Origin: CAZFVY01 sp964522665
GTDB lineage: Bacteria > Verrucomicrobiota > Verrucomicrobiia > Limisphaerales > CAZFVY01
DNA length: 64,000 nucleotides
NCBI GenBank assembly: GCA_964522665.1
Contig: CAZFVY010000002.1
Location: 1-64,000, forward strand
Reading direction: 5' to 3'
Part shown: in pieces, positions 27,328 through 36,879 of the stretch
Layout of the letters: each line of letters opens with the position of its first letter
How positions within the stretch are numbered: position 1 is the first letter of the stretch
Notes under the pieces: generated by a model
What the model saw: the letters and a program-made list of their open reading frames with translations, nothing else
Told to the model about the DNA's origin: nothing
Database searches by the model: none
Made by a program: the position numbers and the translations under genes

Positions 27328-27986
27328 GCGTCGCCTGCTTCCGCGTCATCGTCACCCGATTCCCACTTGGGGTAAACTTCCGGTTCAAGGTCGCCGCGGC
27401 GTATCAACTCCTGCAGATCGCGAATGATGGTGCGGCGCGCGACGCGGAAACGGCGGGCCAGCGCCGAAATGTTCGGCCGCTCCTCCGACCGCGCGAGCAT
27501 CTGGCGGATTTGGTTTTGTCGGCTCAACCGGTCGGTCGAACGGCTTAATAAATCCTGCACGTCCGCGCGTTTGGAACGCTCCAGAGCCTCGAATTGGCGG
27601 ACCACTTCAGTTTCACCACATTCCCGGAGCGCGGTCTCCACCTTGTCCACCAGGACGTTGACATCGACTGGCTTGGTGATGCAGTAGTGGGCGCGGCGCG
27701 GGCCTTGCAGGGCGTCGATTTGCTCATGCACCTCCAGCGCCCCGGAGACGATGATCACCGGCACGTGGGGCAAAACCTCTTTAAATTCGTTCAAAGCGTC
27801 AAGACCCAACTCGCCCGCGCCCAGGATGTGGTCCAGGACGATTAGATTGGGCTGTTGCCGGGCGATGGCCTGGAGCGCCTCCGTCGCCGTCGTCGCGCGG
27901 ACCAGGCGGTAGGCGGATAGCGCCTCTTCATAGATCTCGTACTGAAGGTCATCATCTTCAATCACGAGGATGAGTGGTTGATTCAT
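27324..27986 (-). CDS. Response regulator with C-terminal helix-turn-helix
   Basis: Two-domain cytoplasmic regulator of 220 residues. The receiver domain has the acidic pair in VIEDDD, phospho-acceptor Asp52 in IVLDHIL, the Ser of IIVSGA and Lys105 in CITKPVD. After a charged linker, residues about 165-200 form an HTH of the DeoR/HTH_11 look (ISALARRFRVARRTIIRDLQEL). ATG 27986 gives the standard receiver start; a TTG at 28025 would overlap the kinase stop but adds 13 atypical residues. It very likely receives phosphate from the adjacent kinase. Confidence 0.9.
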   Translation of the reverse strand: MNQPLILVIEDDDLQYEIYEEALSAYRLVRATTATEALQAIARQQPNLIVLDHILGAGELGLDALNEFKEVLPHVPVIIVSGALEVHEQIDALQGPRRAHYCITKPVDVNVLVDKVETALRECGETEVVRQFEALERSKRADVQDLLSRSTDRLSRQNQIRQMLARSEERPNISALARRFRVARRTIIRDLQELIRRGDLEPEVYPKWESGDDDAEAGDA

Positions 27987-28021
27987 GGGCAATTGAACAC
28001 TAGCCGATCGCCTCGGAGCGA

Positions 28022-31000
28022 TCAAGCGCCGGGAAGCTCGGCCTCCGGGCGAACCGCGTGAATCTCCGTCGCGGGTATGAGGATGGTGAACGTACTCCCC
28101 TGCCCGACGGCCGATTCAACTTGCAGACCGTACCCCATCTCCTTGCAAAACTCATAAACCATCGACAGCCCGAGACCGGTTCCCCGCCGCGTCGAGAGGG
28201 CCTTGGTCGTAAAAAATGGCTCGAAGATCCGGGGTATCAGGTCCGTCGGGACGCCGACGCCCCGATCCTGGACGGCGATCGTAACAAAACGCGTGGCTGG
28301 ACGCGGCGGCAACGCCAGCAGAGCCGCCAAATGGGCGGTGATCCCGGTCCGGAGCACGACCCGCCCATGCCCGGACATTGCGTCAGCCGCGTTGATCACC
28401 AGGTTCAAGAGCATCTGTTGAATCAAATCAGGCGAGCCTTTCACTGACGGAAGCCCTGGTGTCGGTTCGAAGACGACTTTGACTTCTTCCAAAAAGCGAT
28501 CGCCCAGCAGCTTGGTTGTTTCGTTGACGACCGCGTTGACGTCGCACGACTGCAGACCTGACTGCGTCAGGCGACCCAAACCGAGCATGCCCTTGACGAT
28601 TCCTGAGCCTTGCTCGACCGCGGTCTTGATGCGATCAACGCGGGTCTTCACCTTTTCTCGATTCTCCAAATTGGTCTCAATGATTTGCGCGGAGCCTTTG
28701 ATGATCGAAAGAATACTATTGAAGTCGTGCGCCACTCCGGCCGCGAGCGTGCCGAGAGCCTTCATTTTCTGACTATGCAACAGTTCGGCGTTGGCCCGCT
28801 CGAGTTCCGCGGTTCGCTGCGCGACGATGCGGCCAACTTCGGCGTAGCTCTTGAGCAGTTGCCGATGTCGATTGACCGCCAGCAGCGCAAAAAACATCGC
28901 GGCTACCAGTCCGGCGATGCCCACCCAAATGAGGCGGGGTTCCTTATACCAAGGGACAACCGCGACAAATTCATAAACCGCCGGCGCGGCCTCCTTGTTC
29001 CAATTGCGGTCGGTCGCGGTGACTTCCAAACGGTGTTTGCCGGCGGCCAAATCGGCGAATGAAAGGGTCGTCGCGGGCGAGAGTGGCGACCATTGCCCAC
29101 CGTCCAATCGCGAGGAGAAAAGCAGCCGGTCCGCGGGGGTGAATTTCCATTTGTCGCGACCAATCAAACTCACCCGGGTATCGACCCCGGAGGTCTCCTC
29201 AACGGAAAAATTGGCGGGCGTGATGACGGTCCGCGGCGGGTCCACGTCCGCCGCCGGGTGATAGCGGCTCAGACCACGCCGAGTGCCGCACCAAATGCGA
29301 CCGAACCGGTCTTCGATGACCTTATACACCGCCGCGGAGGGAAGCCCTTCGTTCACCGCGTTCGCCACCCACGAACCGTCGAGGTAGCGGTACAGCCCAT
29401 TATCCGCGGCCACCCAGATGCTTCCATCACTCCCTTTGAGCAAGGAGTTCACGCGGTCGAAGCCGGCGCGCACGATCGTCCAGCGTTTCCCGTCGTATTC
29501 CTGGATGACGCCACCGGCGCCGCACCAAAGCTTGCCCGGCGTCACCTCCAGCAGGCATTGCGCGCGCTCCGCCACGTAACCGTCGGCACGTCCGAAGCGC
29601 TGCAGTTTTCGTTCGCGCAGGACCCCGAGGCCCGAGCTGCCGCTGAGCCAAAGGTCGCCATTCTGCGCTTGCATGAGCACGAGCGGCGCCTTGCCCAAGC
29701 CCCATTCCCGCGGAATCTCGGGCGGTGAAACGAAAGCGACGCCGTCGTACGACTCGACCCGGTAAAGGTTCTCCGCGCCGCCCGCCACGACGGTTTCGAC
29801 GAAGCAACTCCCATCCTTGGCCTGCCCGAGCGCCCGCTTGACCTGGGCCTTGCCCGGGTGAACCAGCTCGGCGAACACTCCCGCCTTCGGGTTGAAAGTC
29901 AACACGCGGTCCAAGGCGCCGATTACTAGAGTTCCATTCGCCAAACAATAGAGGGACGCCACCTCGAATTCCGCGGGCCACTCATAATCTCGCCAACGCT
30001 CGCCATCGAACTCCAGCAACTCGGTCGCCCCCGCGAACCAGAGCGTTCCGTTGCGATCCTGCGCAATCGCGTGGATCAGGCTTTCGCGCTCAGCGACCTC
30101 CGGTGGCGCCTGCCAGGTCAGCGGGGCATACCTCACCAAACCTTCCGCCGTCGCGAGCCAAAACGCGCCGTTCGGTTCCGGGGCCGCGTCGAAGATCTGC
30201 GTAAAAAAATTCGTCTCTTTCACCTGGCCGAGATAACTCGTCACGTCGGTCCGGCCCGCCGCCGCGATGTTCTCGTAGCGCAGCATCGCGTTCTTGGCTT
30301 GCGCCCAAACGGTCGTAGCGGAGCCACGCCAGGCATTGCGCACGTTATCGGGCACGACTTGCGGCTTGCTCCATGCTTTGCCCGTGAAATAGACCACCGC
30401 GCGGCGGGGCAACGTCGCCAAGCCCACGGCATTCGTGTCCGCGAGTGAATCAACGACCACGGTCAGCCCGCCCAGGTCATCCTCGAACAGGCGCTCCGGC
30501 AGCGGCACGCGCAAATTCTCCGCCAGTGGGAATTCCTGCCACTCGGATTGCGGCGTGAGATGCCGGATCGGGCCAGTGATCTTGGCCAATCCGCGCGTGC
30601 CCAGGACCCAAACTCCGCCGTCCCGCGCCTCGGAGAGCTCGAGGAAACGTTCCAGCCGGGTTCCCGCCACCGAGTGAATCACCGTCGAGACATTGGCATT
30701 GGCGTCGAATTCAATGAGCCGGTCCGATAACAGCACCAGCACATGGTCGCGTTCGGCCGGCAGGAGCGGAATCGGACGCACTTGGCGCATCAGCGTAACC
30801 GCGTTCTCGCGCCGGATTTCGTCCACGGCGCGCGCGGACCAGTGGCCGCCCCGGTATTCGAGCAAGCCTTCGGCGGAAACGGACCAAATCTGCCCCGAAT
30901 GACTTTCGTAAACACGCGGGATGCCGCTGCCGCCGGGAGCCGGTAGATTGGTGACCGAATACCCGTCCAAAACGCTGACCCACTTCGTCCCCTCGCCGTG

Positions 31001-31228
31001 CCGGGTCCAAACGTTCGTCCGGGGACTGACGGTGACCGAGGTGGTGTAGGAATCCGGGAGACCGTCGGAAGTTTTGTAAACCTGCCAGTTTGAAGGATTG
31101 TCCGCCCGGACGCCCCCGACCAGCGCGAGGCCAGCCCAAAACAACAGCGCCAGCCGAAGATTTCGCGCAATGTTCAGCGCCCGATTCACTCGATTCACTA
31201 GGCTTTCGACGGGTGAGAGTATGCACAT
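28022..31228 (-). CDS. Two-component sensor histidine kinase with periplasmic beta-propeller
   Basis: 1068-residue membrane sensor. Signal peptide about 20-43 (LRLALLFWAGLALVGGVRA), then a large periplasmic region of two-component regulator propeller repeats (many blades of the RIWCGTRRGLSRY kind), a Y_Y_Y-type beta domain around 670-760, one transmembrane helix (LIWVGIAGLVAAMFFALLAV), a short coiled coil, HisKA with His834 in GVAHDFNSIL, and HATPase with the N box LNLVINAADAM and the GVGVP and GTGLGLS motifs. The architecture matches sensors that detect polysaccharide or envelope signals. There is no fused receiver or regulator; the partner is the next gene. Confidence 0.93.
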   Translation of the reverse strand: MCILSPVESLVNRVNRALNIARNLRLALLFWAGLALVGGVRADNPSNWQVYKTSDGLPDSYTTSVTVSPRTNVWTRHGEGTKWVSVLDGYSVTNLPAPGGSGIPRVYESHSGQIWSVSAEGLLEYRGGHWSARAVDEIRRENAVTLMRQVRPIPLLPAERDHVLVLLSDRLIEFDANANVSTVIHSVAGTRLERFLELSEARDGGVWVLGTRGLAKITGPIRHLTPQSEWQEFPLAENLRVPLPERLFEDDLGGLTVVVDSLADTNAVGLATLPRRAVVYFTGKAWSKPQVVPDNVRNAWRGSATTVWAQAKNAMLRYENIAAAGRTDVTSYLGQVKETNFFTQIFDAAPEPNGAFWLATAEGLVRYAPLTWQAPPEVAERESLIHAIAQDRNGTLWFAGATELLEFDGERWRDYEWPAEFEVASLYCLANGTLVIGALDRVLTFNPKAGVFAELVHPGKAQVKRALGQAKDGSCFVETVVAGGAENLYRVESYDGVAFVSPPEIPREWGLGKAPLVLMQAQNGDLWLSGSSGLGVLRERKLQRFGRADGYVAERAQCLLEVTPGKLWCGAGGVIQEYDGKRWTIVRAGFDRVNSLLKGSDGSIWVAADNGLYRYLDGSWVANAVNEGLPSAAVYKVIEDRFGRIWCGTRRGLSRYHPAADVDPPRTVITPANFSVEETSGVDTRVSLIGRDKWKFTPADRLLFSSRLDGGQWSPLSPATTLSFADLAAGKHRLEVTATDRNWNKEAAPAVYEFVAVVPWYKEPRLIWVGIAGLVAAMFFALLAVNRHRQLLKSYAEVGRIVAQRTAELERANAELLHSQKMKALGTLAAGVAHDFNSILSIIKGSAQIIETNLENREKVKTRVDRIKTAVEQGSGIVKGMLGLGRLTQSGLQSCDVNAVVNETTKLLGDRFLEEVKVVFEPTPGLPSVKGSPDLIQQMLLNLVINAADAMSGHGRVVLRTGITAHLAALLALPPRPATRFVTIAVQDRGVGVPTDLIPRIFEPFFTTKALSTRRGTGLGLSMVYEFCKEMGYGLQVESAVGQGSTFTILIPATEIHAVRPEAELPGA

Positions 31229-31370
31229 ATCACCGGGAGCCCACGTAAATCCACGGTGACCGCGTCCGGCGAAAACTAATCCGCATCGGCCGAACCCACG
31301 GTCCGCGTCTGGCGTAAAGTCGCCGGTCGCGGCGAATTATCCGGGCCTCACCCGCCCCAGGGCATAAAAG

Positions 31371-31407
31371 TTGCCCCGCCAGGGATTTTACGCCGCTGAC
31401 GGGGCAA
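31371..31407 (-). terminator. Hairpin downstream of the LamG-like gene
   Basis: Perfect 8-bp inverted repeat TTGCCCCG (31371-31378) / CGGGGCAA (31400-31407) lying 31 bases past the stop of the large secreted protein gene, in the 210-base gap before the kinase start. No T-run is seen, so it may be a terminator or a leader element of the kinase gene. Nothing else was recognised in the gap. Confidence 0.35.
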
Positions 31408-31438
31408 GATACTCAGCCCGCTCGATCGGGCGCCAGAA

Positions 31439-34400
31439 CTAATTGCTCAGCCGATAGAAGCTCGAGGCGCCGTTGTTCGCGTTGGTGTAGCTGCTATTGC
31501 CGAGGGAGGCCGCGATATCCGACCAAGCCGCGTCCGATAGCGTTGTTTTGGTCTGGAGTTTGATTCCCGGTCCGCCATTCCAGGTAAACACGAAATTCGC
31601 TCCGGAACGGGTAATCGCAAGCCGAAGCGGCGTCGTGACCGGCGTGCCGCCCGCCGATTGCCCTGGAACGATGTCGATACCGCTGCCGCTCGGAGCGCCC
31701 AAAGCGATCAACTCGGCGTCGGAGAGCTTGCCGGATCGAATCTGAATACTCTTCACGTAGAGGAGCGAGCGGTCGTCGTTATCCCCGTCGGCGAAAAGGA
31801 TTGCGGTCGGCTGAAGGGACCGGCGCGGAAGATCAAGGCCGGTCTGCACCCAATCGTCCTGCTTTACGCCATCGACGAACTTAACGATGATCGGGGTTTT
31901 GGCCGCCAAGTCCACCGCGAAGCTCGCCCGGTGCCAGGTCTCTTTGGTGAAGATTCCCGTGCCGTTGTAGCCGCCCGAGCCTTGCCCCATGTTGTTGCCC
32001 TGCCAGAACAAGCTGCCGTCGGTAGTATTGTTGGTTGACTGGATGTTGATCAACGAAGCCGCGCTGCCAGACCCGCTAATCAAGAGGTCCATGGTCAACG
32101 TGTACTGATTCACCAATTTGCCTCCGCCGTTGGGCGCGATTTGGTGATCCATAATGTAACCGATTTGGTTGCTGATATCACCCGGCACCTGCATCACATT
32201 GGCCGACTGACCGTTGACGTTCGCGATGCCGAACGAGGCCGTCGTCCCGAACTTGGTCTTGGTCGCGGATTGGCCAGTCGCTCCGTCAAAATACTGCAAG
32301 TCCTTCCCGATCGTGGCGGTTAGATCGCCGCGCTCGAAATCCCATTGTCCGGTCACGTTGCTGGTCGGCAAGTTTACCGGGATTCCACTGACCGACGGCC
32401 CGCCCAGCTCCGCCAGTTGAGCGTCCGAGAGCTTGCCGGAGCGGATTTGGATGCTTCGGACATACAGCGGCAAGCGGTCGTCATTGTCGCCGTCGCCAAA
32501 GAGAATCGCGGTGGGTTGCAGTGAGCGACGCGGCAAATCCAACCCGGTCTGCACCCAATCGTCCTGTTTAACGCCATCGACGTACTTCACGATCAGTGGC
32601 GGATTAGCCGCCAGGTCCACCGCGAAGCTCGCCCGGTGCCAGACGTTGGGCGTAAACGTGCCTTTGCCATTGTACCCGCCGCTTCCCTGTCCCATATTGT
32701 TGCCCTGCCAGAACAGACTGCCGTCGGTGGTATTATTCGTTGATTGAATGTCGATCAGCGACGCCGCCCCGCTCGTCGCCGCGATCAGGATATCCATCGT
32801 AAGCGTGTACTGGTTGACGAGTTTGCCGCCGCCATTCGGCGAGATCTGATGGTCCATGATGTAACCGATCTGGTTGCTAATATCACCCGGCACAAACATC
32901 ACGTTGGCGGACTGGCCGTTGATTCCGGCGATGCCGAACGAGCTGGTCGTGCCAAACTTTGTTTTGGTCGCGGATTGGCCGGTGGCGCCGTCAAAATACT
33001 GCAGGTCCTTCCCAATCGTCGCGCTCAAGTCGCCGCCTTGAAAGTCCCACTGGCCGGTGACATTGCTCGCCGGGACATCGATCGGGACGCCGGCCGCCGC
33101 CGGCCCGCCCAATTCTGCCAACTGTGCGTCGCTCAGTTTTCCCGAGCGAATCTGAATGCTCTTCACATACAGGGGCAGCCGATCATCGTTGTCACCGTCC
33201 GCGAATAAAATCGCGGTCGGCTGGAGCGAACGCCGCGGCAGATCGATCCCGGTATGGACCCAGTCGTCCTGTTTGATGCCGTCCACGTATTTCGTGATGA
33301 CCGGCGGGTTGGCCGCCAAGTCCACCGCGAACGTCGCGCGGTGCCAGGCGTTGGGCGTAAACGTGCCTTTGCCATTATAGCCACCGGTTCCCTGGCCCAT
33401 GTTGTTGCCTTGCCAAAACAGGCTGCCGTCGGTGGTGTTATTGGTCGATTGGATGTTGATGAACGACGCGGCGCCGCTCGACGCCGCGATGAAGAGGTCC
33501 ATGGTCAAAGTGTACTGATTAACCAACTTGCCGCCGCCGTTCGGCGCAATCTGGTGGTCCATGATGTACCCGATTTGATTGCTGATATCGCCCGGGACAA
33601 ACATCACGTTCGCAGACTTGCCGTTGATGTCAGGTATTCCAAAGGAGGTAGTCGTGCCAAATTTTGTTTTTGTCGCCGACTGCCCGGTCGCCCCATCAAA
33701 ATACTGCAAATCCTTGCCGATCGTAGCCGAAAGGTCGCCACGCTCGAAGTCCCACTGGCCGGTTACGCTGCTGTTCGGCACGCTCGCCGGCACGCCGAAA
33801 ACCGACGGACCGGCAAGTTCCGCCAATTGCGCGTCCGAGAGCTTGCCCGAGCGAATTTGGATGCTCTTGACATACAGCGGCAGGCGATCGTCGTTATCGC
33901 CGTCGGCGAAAAGTATCGCCGTGGGTTGGAGCGAACGCCGCGGCAAGTCAAGTCCCGTCTGGACCCAATCATCCTGCTTGACGCCGTCCACGTACTTGGT
34001 GATCAGCGGCGGGTTGGCGGCCAAGTCCACCGCAAACGTCGCGCGATGCCAGACGTTGGGTGTGAACGTGCCCTTGCCGTTGTAACCCCCGCTCCCCTGG
34101 CCCATGTTGTTGCCCTGCCAGAATAGGCTGCCGTCTGTCGTGTTGTTGGTCGATTGAATGTTGATAAACGAGGCCGCGCCGCTTGAGGCCGCGATCAGAA
34201 TGTCCATTGTCAGCGTGTACTGATTGACCAATTTTCCGCCGCCATTCGGCTGAATCTGGTGGTCCATGATGTACCCAATTTGATTGCTGATGTCGCCCGG
34301 GACAAACATGACGTTGGCTGGCTTGCCGTTGATGTCGGGGATGCCAAAGGATGTCGTCGTGCCAAACTTGGTCTTGGTAGCCGTTTGGCCGGTCGGGCCG

Positions 34401-36592
34401 TCAAAATATTGCAAATCCTTGCCGACCGTCGCCGAAAGGTCGCCGTGCTCAAAATCCCATTGACCGGTCACCGGCGCTTGAATTCCAGTCGCGCTCACTT
34501 TGATCGCGAAGGTCCAATCGTTCGTGAACGAATTCACCGGGGTTCCCGTGTCCCGATAAACGAGGTGGACCGTGTTGGTGACCTGGCTGCGATTCGGATC
34601 GGCGACGTAGGTAACCGTCGTCTGCTTGCCAACTTTGTTCTTGGTGGGCGTCACGGACGTCCCATTAACCGTCAACTGAATCGAGGTTGCATCGACCTGC
34701 GTGCCGTCGTCGGCCAGGATGATCTTGATCGGCGCGGTCGAAGGGTTGCCGGCGGTGCCCGGCGCCGGGCTTAGCTCGGCGATATACGCGGGCCGCACGA
34801 CCGAACTGGTCCGGAATGCCTTTACGGACCGGAGATCGTTGAGGTCGTTGATCAGGATTTTGTCGCCCGTAGTCGGGTCAACGGAATACCATTCCAAGTT
34901 GGCGCCGTGGCCGGTTTGCCAGTACACCAAGCGGAAGGGATAGGCGCCGTCCTTCGGCGCGAGGAACGTAAACGAATTATCGTTGTGCCGGTCGTTGAAA
35001 TTATCACCTGTCCGCTGAAATTCTCCAATATCGGCGGCAAAGGCGCCGCGAGGATTGGCTCCGGCGAACAGGACGTAGCCGTCGTCGTCCGTGACATCCA
35101 CCCGGTCGATGCCCACATTGGCGCCGAAAGTGTGAACGCCCGCGGTCAATTGCAGGTAAGTTAACACTTCCACCGAAAAGTTGTTCAAGTTATTCGGATC
35201 CGCCGAACCGGGAATCCCCGGGAAGAAGGTGGTTTGGGTGAACGCTCCAAACGAGTTGCCATCCGAAGCGAAGTCGATGACTCCGTCGATCGGATAACTG
35301 CCGTCCGCCCCCGGCCCAGGCGTCGCGGTGTTGGCGATCACCACGCCGCTCGAGTCCACCAGCGTGCCATCAAGTTGTTGGATCGCTCGGCTCAACACGT
35401 TCGGCAGCACGAGCGCCGCGGGGGCCTGGACCGTGCGCACCGTGAAACCCGGAACGCTCACGGAATTCAGCGGCGCCGCGGCGTCAGCCGGCAGCCCGGT
35501 ATAAGGGCCAACGACGAACTGCCATTGCGTGCCGAGCGAGTCCGCCGGAACGGCGTCGTCCTTATACGTCAGAGAAACCGAGTTGAACGATTGCGACGCG
35601 AGATAGTTCGTAATCGTGTAGGCAACCGTCGTCGTCGAGCCGGCTTTGGTAATCGTGGGCGTCACGGCGACGTTGTTGAACTTGAGTTGAATCGTGCTCG
35701 ACACCACTTTCGCCTGGCCGTCGGCGATTTGGACCGTGATGGTGGGCGACGGGCTGATGGTCGAGCGCCCGGGAAACCGAACCGAGTCCGCCGACGGCGC
35801 GACCGAAACGATGTAGGGATTCGGCGGCGGGCCGCTGAGAATTCCGGACGGCGTCGGGGCGCCCAAGACGGCGATTAATCCATCGGTTAGTTTCTCGTCG
35901 CGGAACTGCAGGCTCGCGAGGTAACCCATCTCTTCCTGTGTCCCCGCCGTGTTTTGGTCATTGAACAAGTAAAAATCTGAGACCAGGGAAAAACGTCCAT
36001 CAATGCCTCCCGGGGTCGCCTGTTCTCCGACTTTGACGCCGTCGATGAAGCGGGAAGTCGTTCCCCCGGTATCGACCGCAATCGCGATGCGGTGCCAGGC
36101 GTTCGGGGTGACCGTACCGTCGTAGCTTCCCCCGTCCACCCCGAGAGCGTTGCTGGCGTCAATATAGAATTCAGAGTTCCCAAACGCATCGGTCTGGATC
36201 AGGCCGCGCACCTTGCCCGACGAATTGGTCGGGTAGAACACGTCCATGATGATCGTGTATTGGTTAATGCCAAAACCGTTCTCGTTCGGCGAGGCGCTGG
36301 TGAGCACGTCGTACCCGCCGCCCGGCGTCAGGATCTTGGGAAACTGCATGACTTTGACGGCCTGCCCATTAATGCCCGGGAGGTTCGCAAAGCCGCCGAC
36401 GCCGGTCGTCCCGAAGACGGTGCCGCTTTGAGTGTCCGCGTCGAGATAGGCCAGTGGCTGGCCGATGGTCGCGGAAAGATCACCGTTCTTGAAGTCCCAT
36501 TGGCCGGTCACGGCCGCTCGGGTGGTGGGGACATGCGCCAGCACGAACGCCAAGACACAGCTCGCGAGAAAGTAGTTTCGCCATTTATTCAT
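31439..36592 (-). CDS. Giant secreted protein with repeated LamG-like domains
   Basis: 1717-residue surface or secreted protein. ATG 36592 has AAGGTG 5 bases upstream; signal peptide 1-26. Residues 28 to about 240 are a divergent LamG/concanavalin-like copy. A bacterial Ig-like region follows (about 255-365), then a PA14-like beta domain (about 440-600, with DVTDDDGYVLFAGANPRG and LVYWQTGHGANLEWY) and a second Ig-like stretch. Residues 708-1647 are four 235-residue LamG-like repeats, each beginning VTGQWDF and containing DGDNDDR, a likely calcium site. The C-terminal 70 residues are a small beta domain ending SSFYRLSN. Function is probably adhesion or carbohydrate binding. Confidence 0.88.
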   Translation of the reverse strand: MNKWRNYFLASCVLAFVLAHVPTTRAAVTGQWDFKNGDLSATIGQPLAYLDADTQSGTVFGTTGVGGFANLPGINGQAVKVMQFPKILTPGGGYDVLTSASPNENGFGINQYTIIMDVFYPTNSSGKVRGLIQTDAFGNSEFYIDASNALGVDGGSYDGTVTPNAWHRIAIAVDTGGTTSRFIDGVKVGEQATPGGIDGRFSLVSDFYLFNDQNTAGTQEEMGYLASLQFRDEKLTDGLIAVLGAPTPSGILSGPPPNPYIVSVAPSADSVRFPGRSTISPSPTITVQIADGQAKVVSSTIQLKFNNVAVTPTITKAGSTTTVAYTITNYLASQSFNSVSLTYKDDAVPADSLGTQWQFVVGPYTGLPADAAAPLNSVSVPGFTVRTVQAPAALVLPNVLSRAIQQLDGTLVDSSGVVIANTATPGPGADGSYPIDGVIDFASDGNSFGAFTQTTFFPGIPGSADPNNLNNFSVEVLTYLQLTAGVHTFGANVGIDRVDVTDDDGYVLFAGANPRGAFAADIGEFQRTGDNFNDRHNDNSFTFLAPKDGAYPFRLVYWQTGHGANLEWYSVDPTTGDKILINDLNDLRSVKAFRTSSVVRPAYIAELSPAPGTAGNPSTAPIKIILADDGTQVDATSIQLTVNGTSVTPTKNKVGKQTTVTYVADPNRSQVTNTVHLVYRDTGTPVNSFTNDWTFAIKVSATGIQAPVTGQWDFEHGDLSATVGKDLQYFDGPTGQTATKTKFGTTTSFGIPDINGKPANVMFVPGDISNQIGYIMDHQIQPNGGGKLVNQYTLTMDILIAASSGAASFINIQSTNNTTDGSLFWQGNNMGQGSGGYNGKGTFTPNVWHRATFAVDLAANPPLITKYVDGVKQDDWVQTGLDLPRRSLQPTAILFADGDNDDRLPLYVKSIQIRSGKLSDAQLAELAGPSVFGVPASVPNSSVTGQWDFERGDLSATIGKDLQYFDGATGQSATKTKFGTTTSFGIPDINGKSANVMFVPGDISNQIGYIMDHQIAPNGGGKLVNQYTLTMDLFIAASSGAASFINIQSTNNTTDGSLFWQGNNMGQGTGGYNGKGTFTPNAWHRATFAVDLAANPPVITKYVDGIKQDDWVHTGIDLPRRSLQPTAILFADGDNDDRLPLYVKSIQIRSGKLSDAQLAELGGPAAAGVPIDVPASNVTGQWDFQGGDLSATIGKDLQYFDGATGQSATKTKFGTTSSFGIAGINGQSANVMFVPGDISNQIGYIMDHQISPNGGGKLVNQYTLTMDILIAATSGAASLIDIQSTNNTTDGSLFWQGNNMGQGSGGYNGKGTFTPNVWHRASFAVDLAANPPLIVKYVDGVKQDDWVQTGLDLPRRSLQPTAILFGDGDNDDRLPLYVRSIQIRSGKLSDAQLAELGGPSVSGIPVNLPTSNVTGQWDFERGDLTATIGKDLQYFDGATGQSATKTKFGTTASFGIANVNGQSANVMQVPGDISNQIGYIMDHQIAPNGGGKLVNQYTLTMDLLISGSGSAASLINIQSTNNTTDGSLFWQGNNMGQGSGGYNGTGIFTKETWHRASFAVDLAAKTPIIVKFVDGVKQDDWVQTGLDLPRRSLQPTAILFADGDNDDRSLLYVKSIQIRSGKLSDAELIALGAPSGSGIDIVPGQSAGGTPVTTPLRLAITRSGANFVFTWNGGPGIKLQTKTTLSDAAWSDIAASLGNSSYTNANNGASSFYRLSN
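31652..34471 (-). repeat. Four tandem 705-bp coding repeats
   Basis: Within the giant secreted protein gene, the codon for the Val of VTGQWDF falls at 34471, 33766, 33061 and 32356, exactly 705 bases (235 codons) apart. The encoded units are about 85-95% identical without gaps, but the DNA differs at many third codon positions (for example the codons for DGDNDDR differ in all four). The last unit loses similarity in its final residues. Confidence 0.93.
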
Positions 36593-36879
36593 TTGACACC
36601 TTTTTCAGTTTTCGTCGTCAGCCCAAGCCCCGCGGCGGAGTTCCACACTCGGCCGCTGTGCGCCATCGGAAGTTGGCCAACCTTGGCTAACTGACTCTCA
36701 GCAGTGGTGCGCGTCGCGCCTCCCTGCGCCGCGTCTCACCAGAGGTTCCAGACGTCTTGTGGCTTACGGCCCGAAGGTCGCAATGTCAACGGAATTTGAT
36801 TGCGCCAACGATGATTTAAAGGAAGGCTCCGATTTGTACCGAACCAACAGCCACGACGCACTCAACCAAGGCGCATTCT
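36593..36879. promoter_or_regulatory. Divergent intergenic region with a dyad
   Basis: Lies between the giant secreted protein gene (minus strand) and the pilin-like gene (plus strand), and should contain both promoters. An inverted repeat AGTTGGCCAA / TTGGCTAACT with a 2-base spacer occupies 36671-36692 (9 of 10 positions paired), an operator-like geometry. TTGACA occurs on the minus strand at 36789-36784, but no good -10 follows at 16-18 bases. No gene supported. Confidence 0.4.

Noticed and set aside
31652..34471. CRISPR or non-coding satellite interpretation of the repeats
   Set aside because: The period is 705 bases, the repeats are fully coding in one frame, and their divergence is mostly silent.
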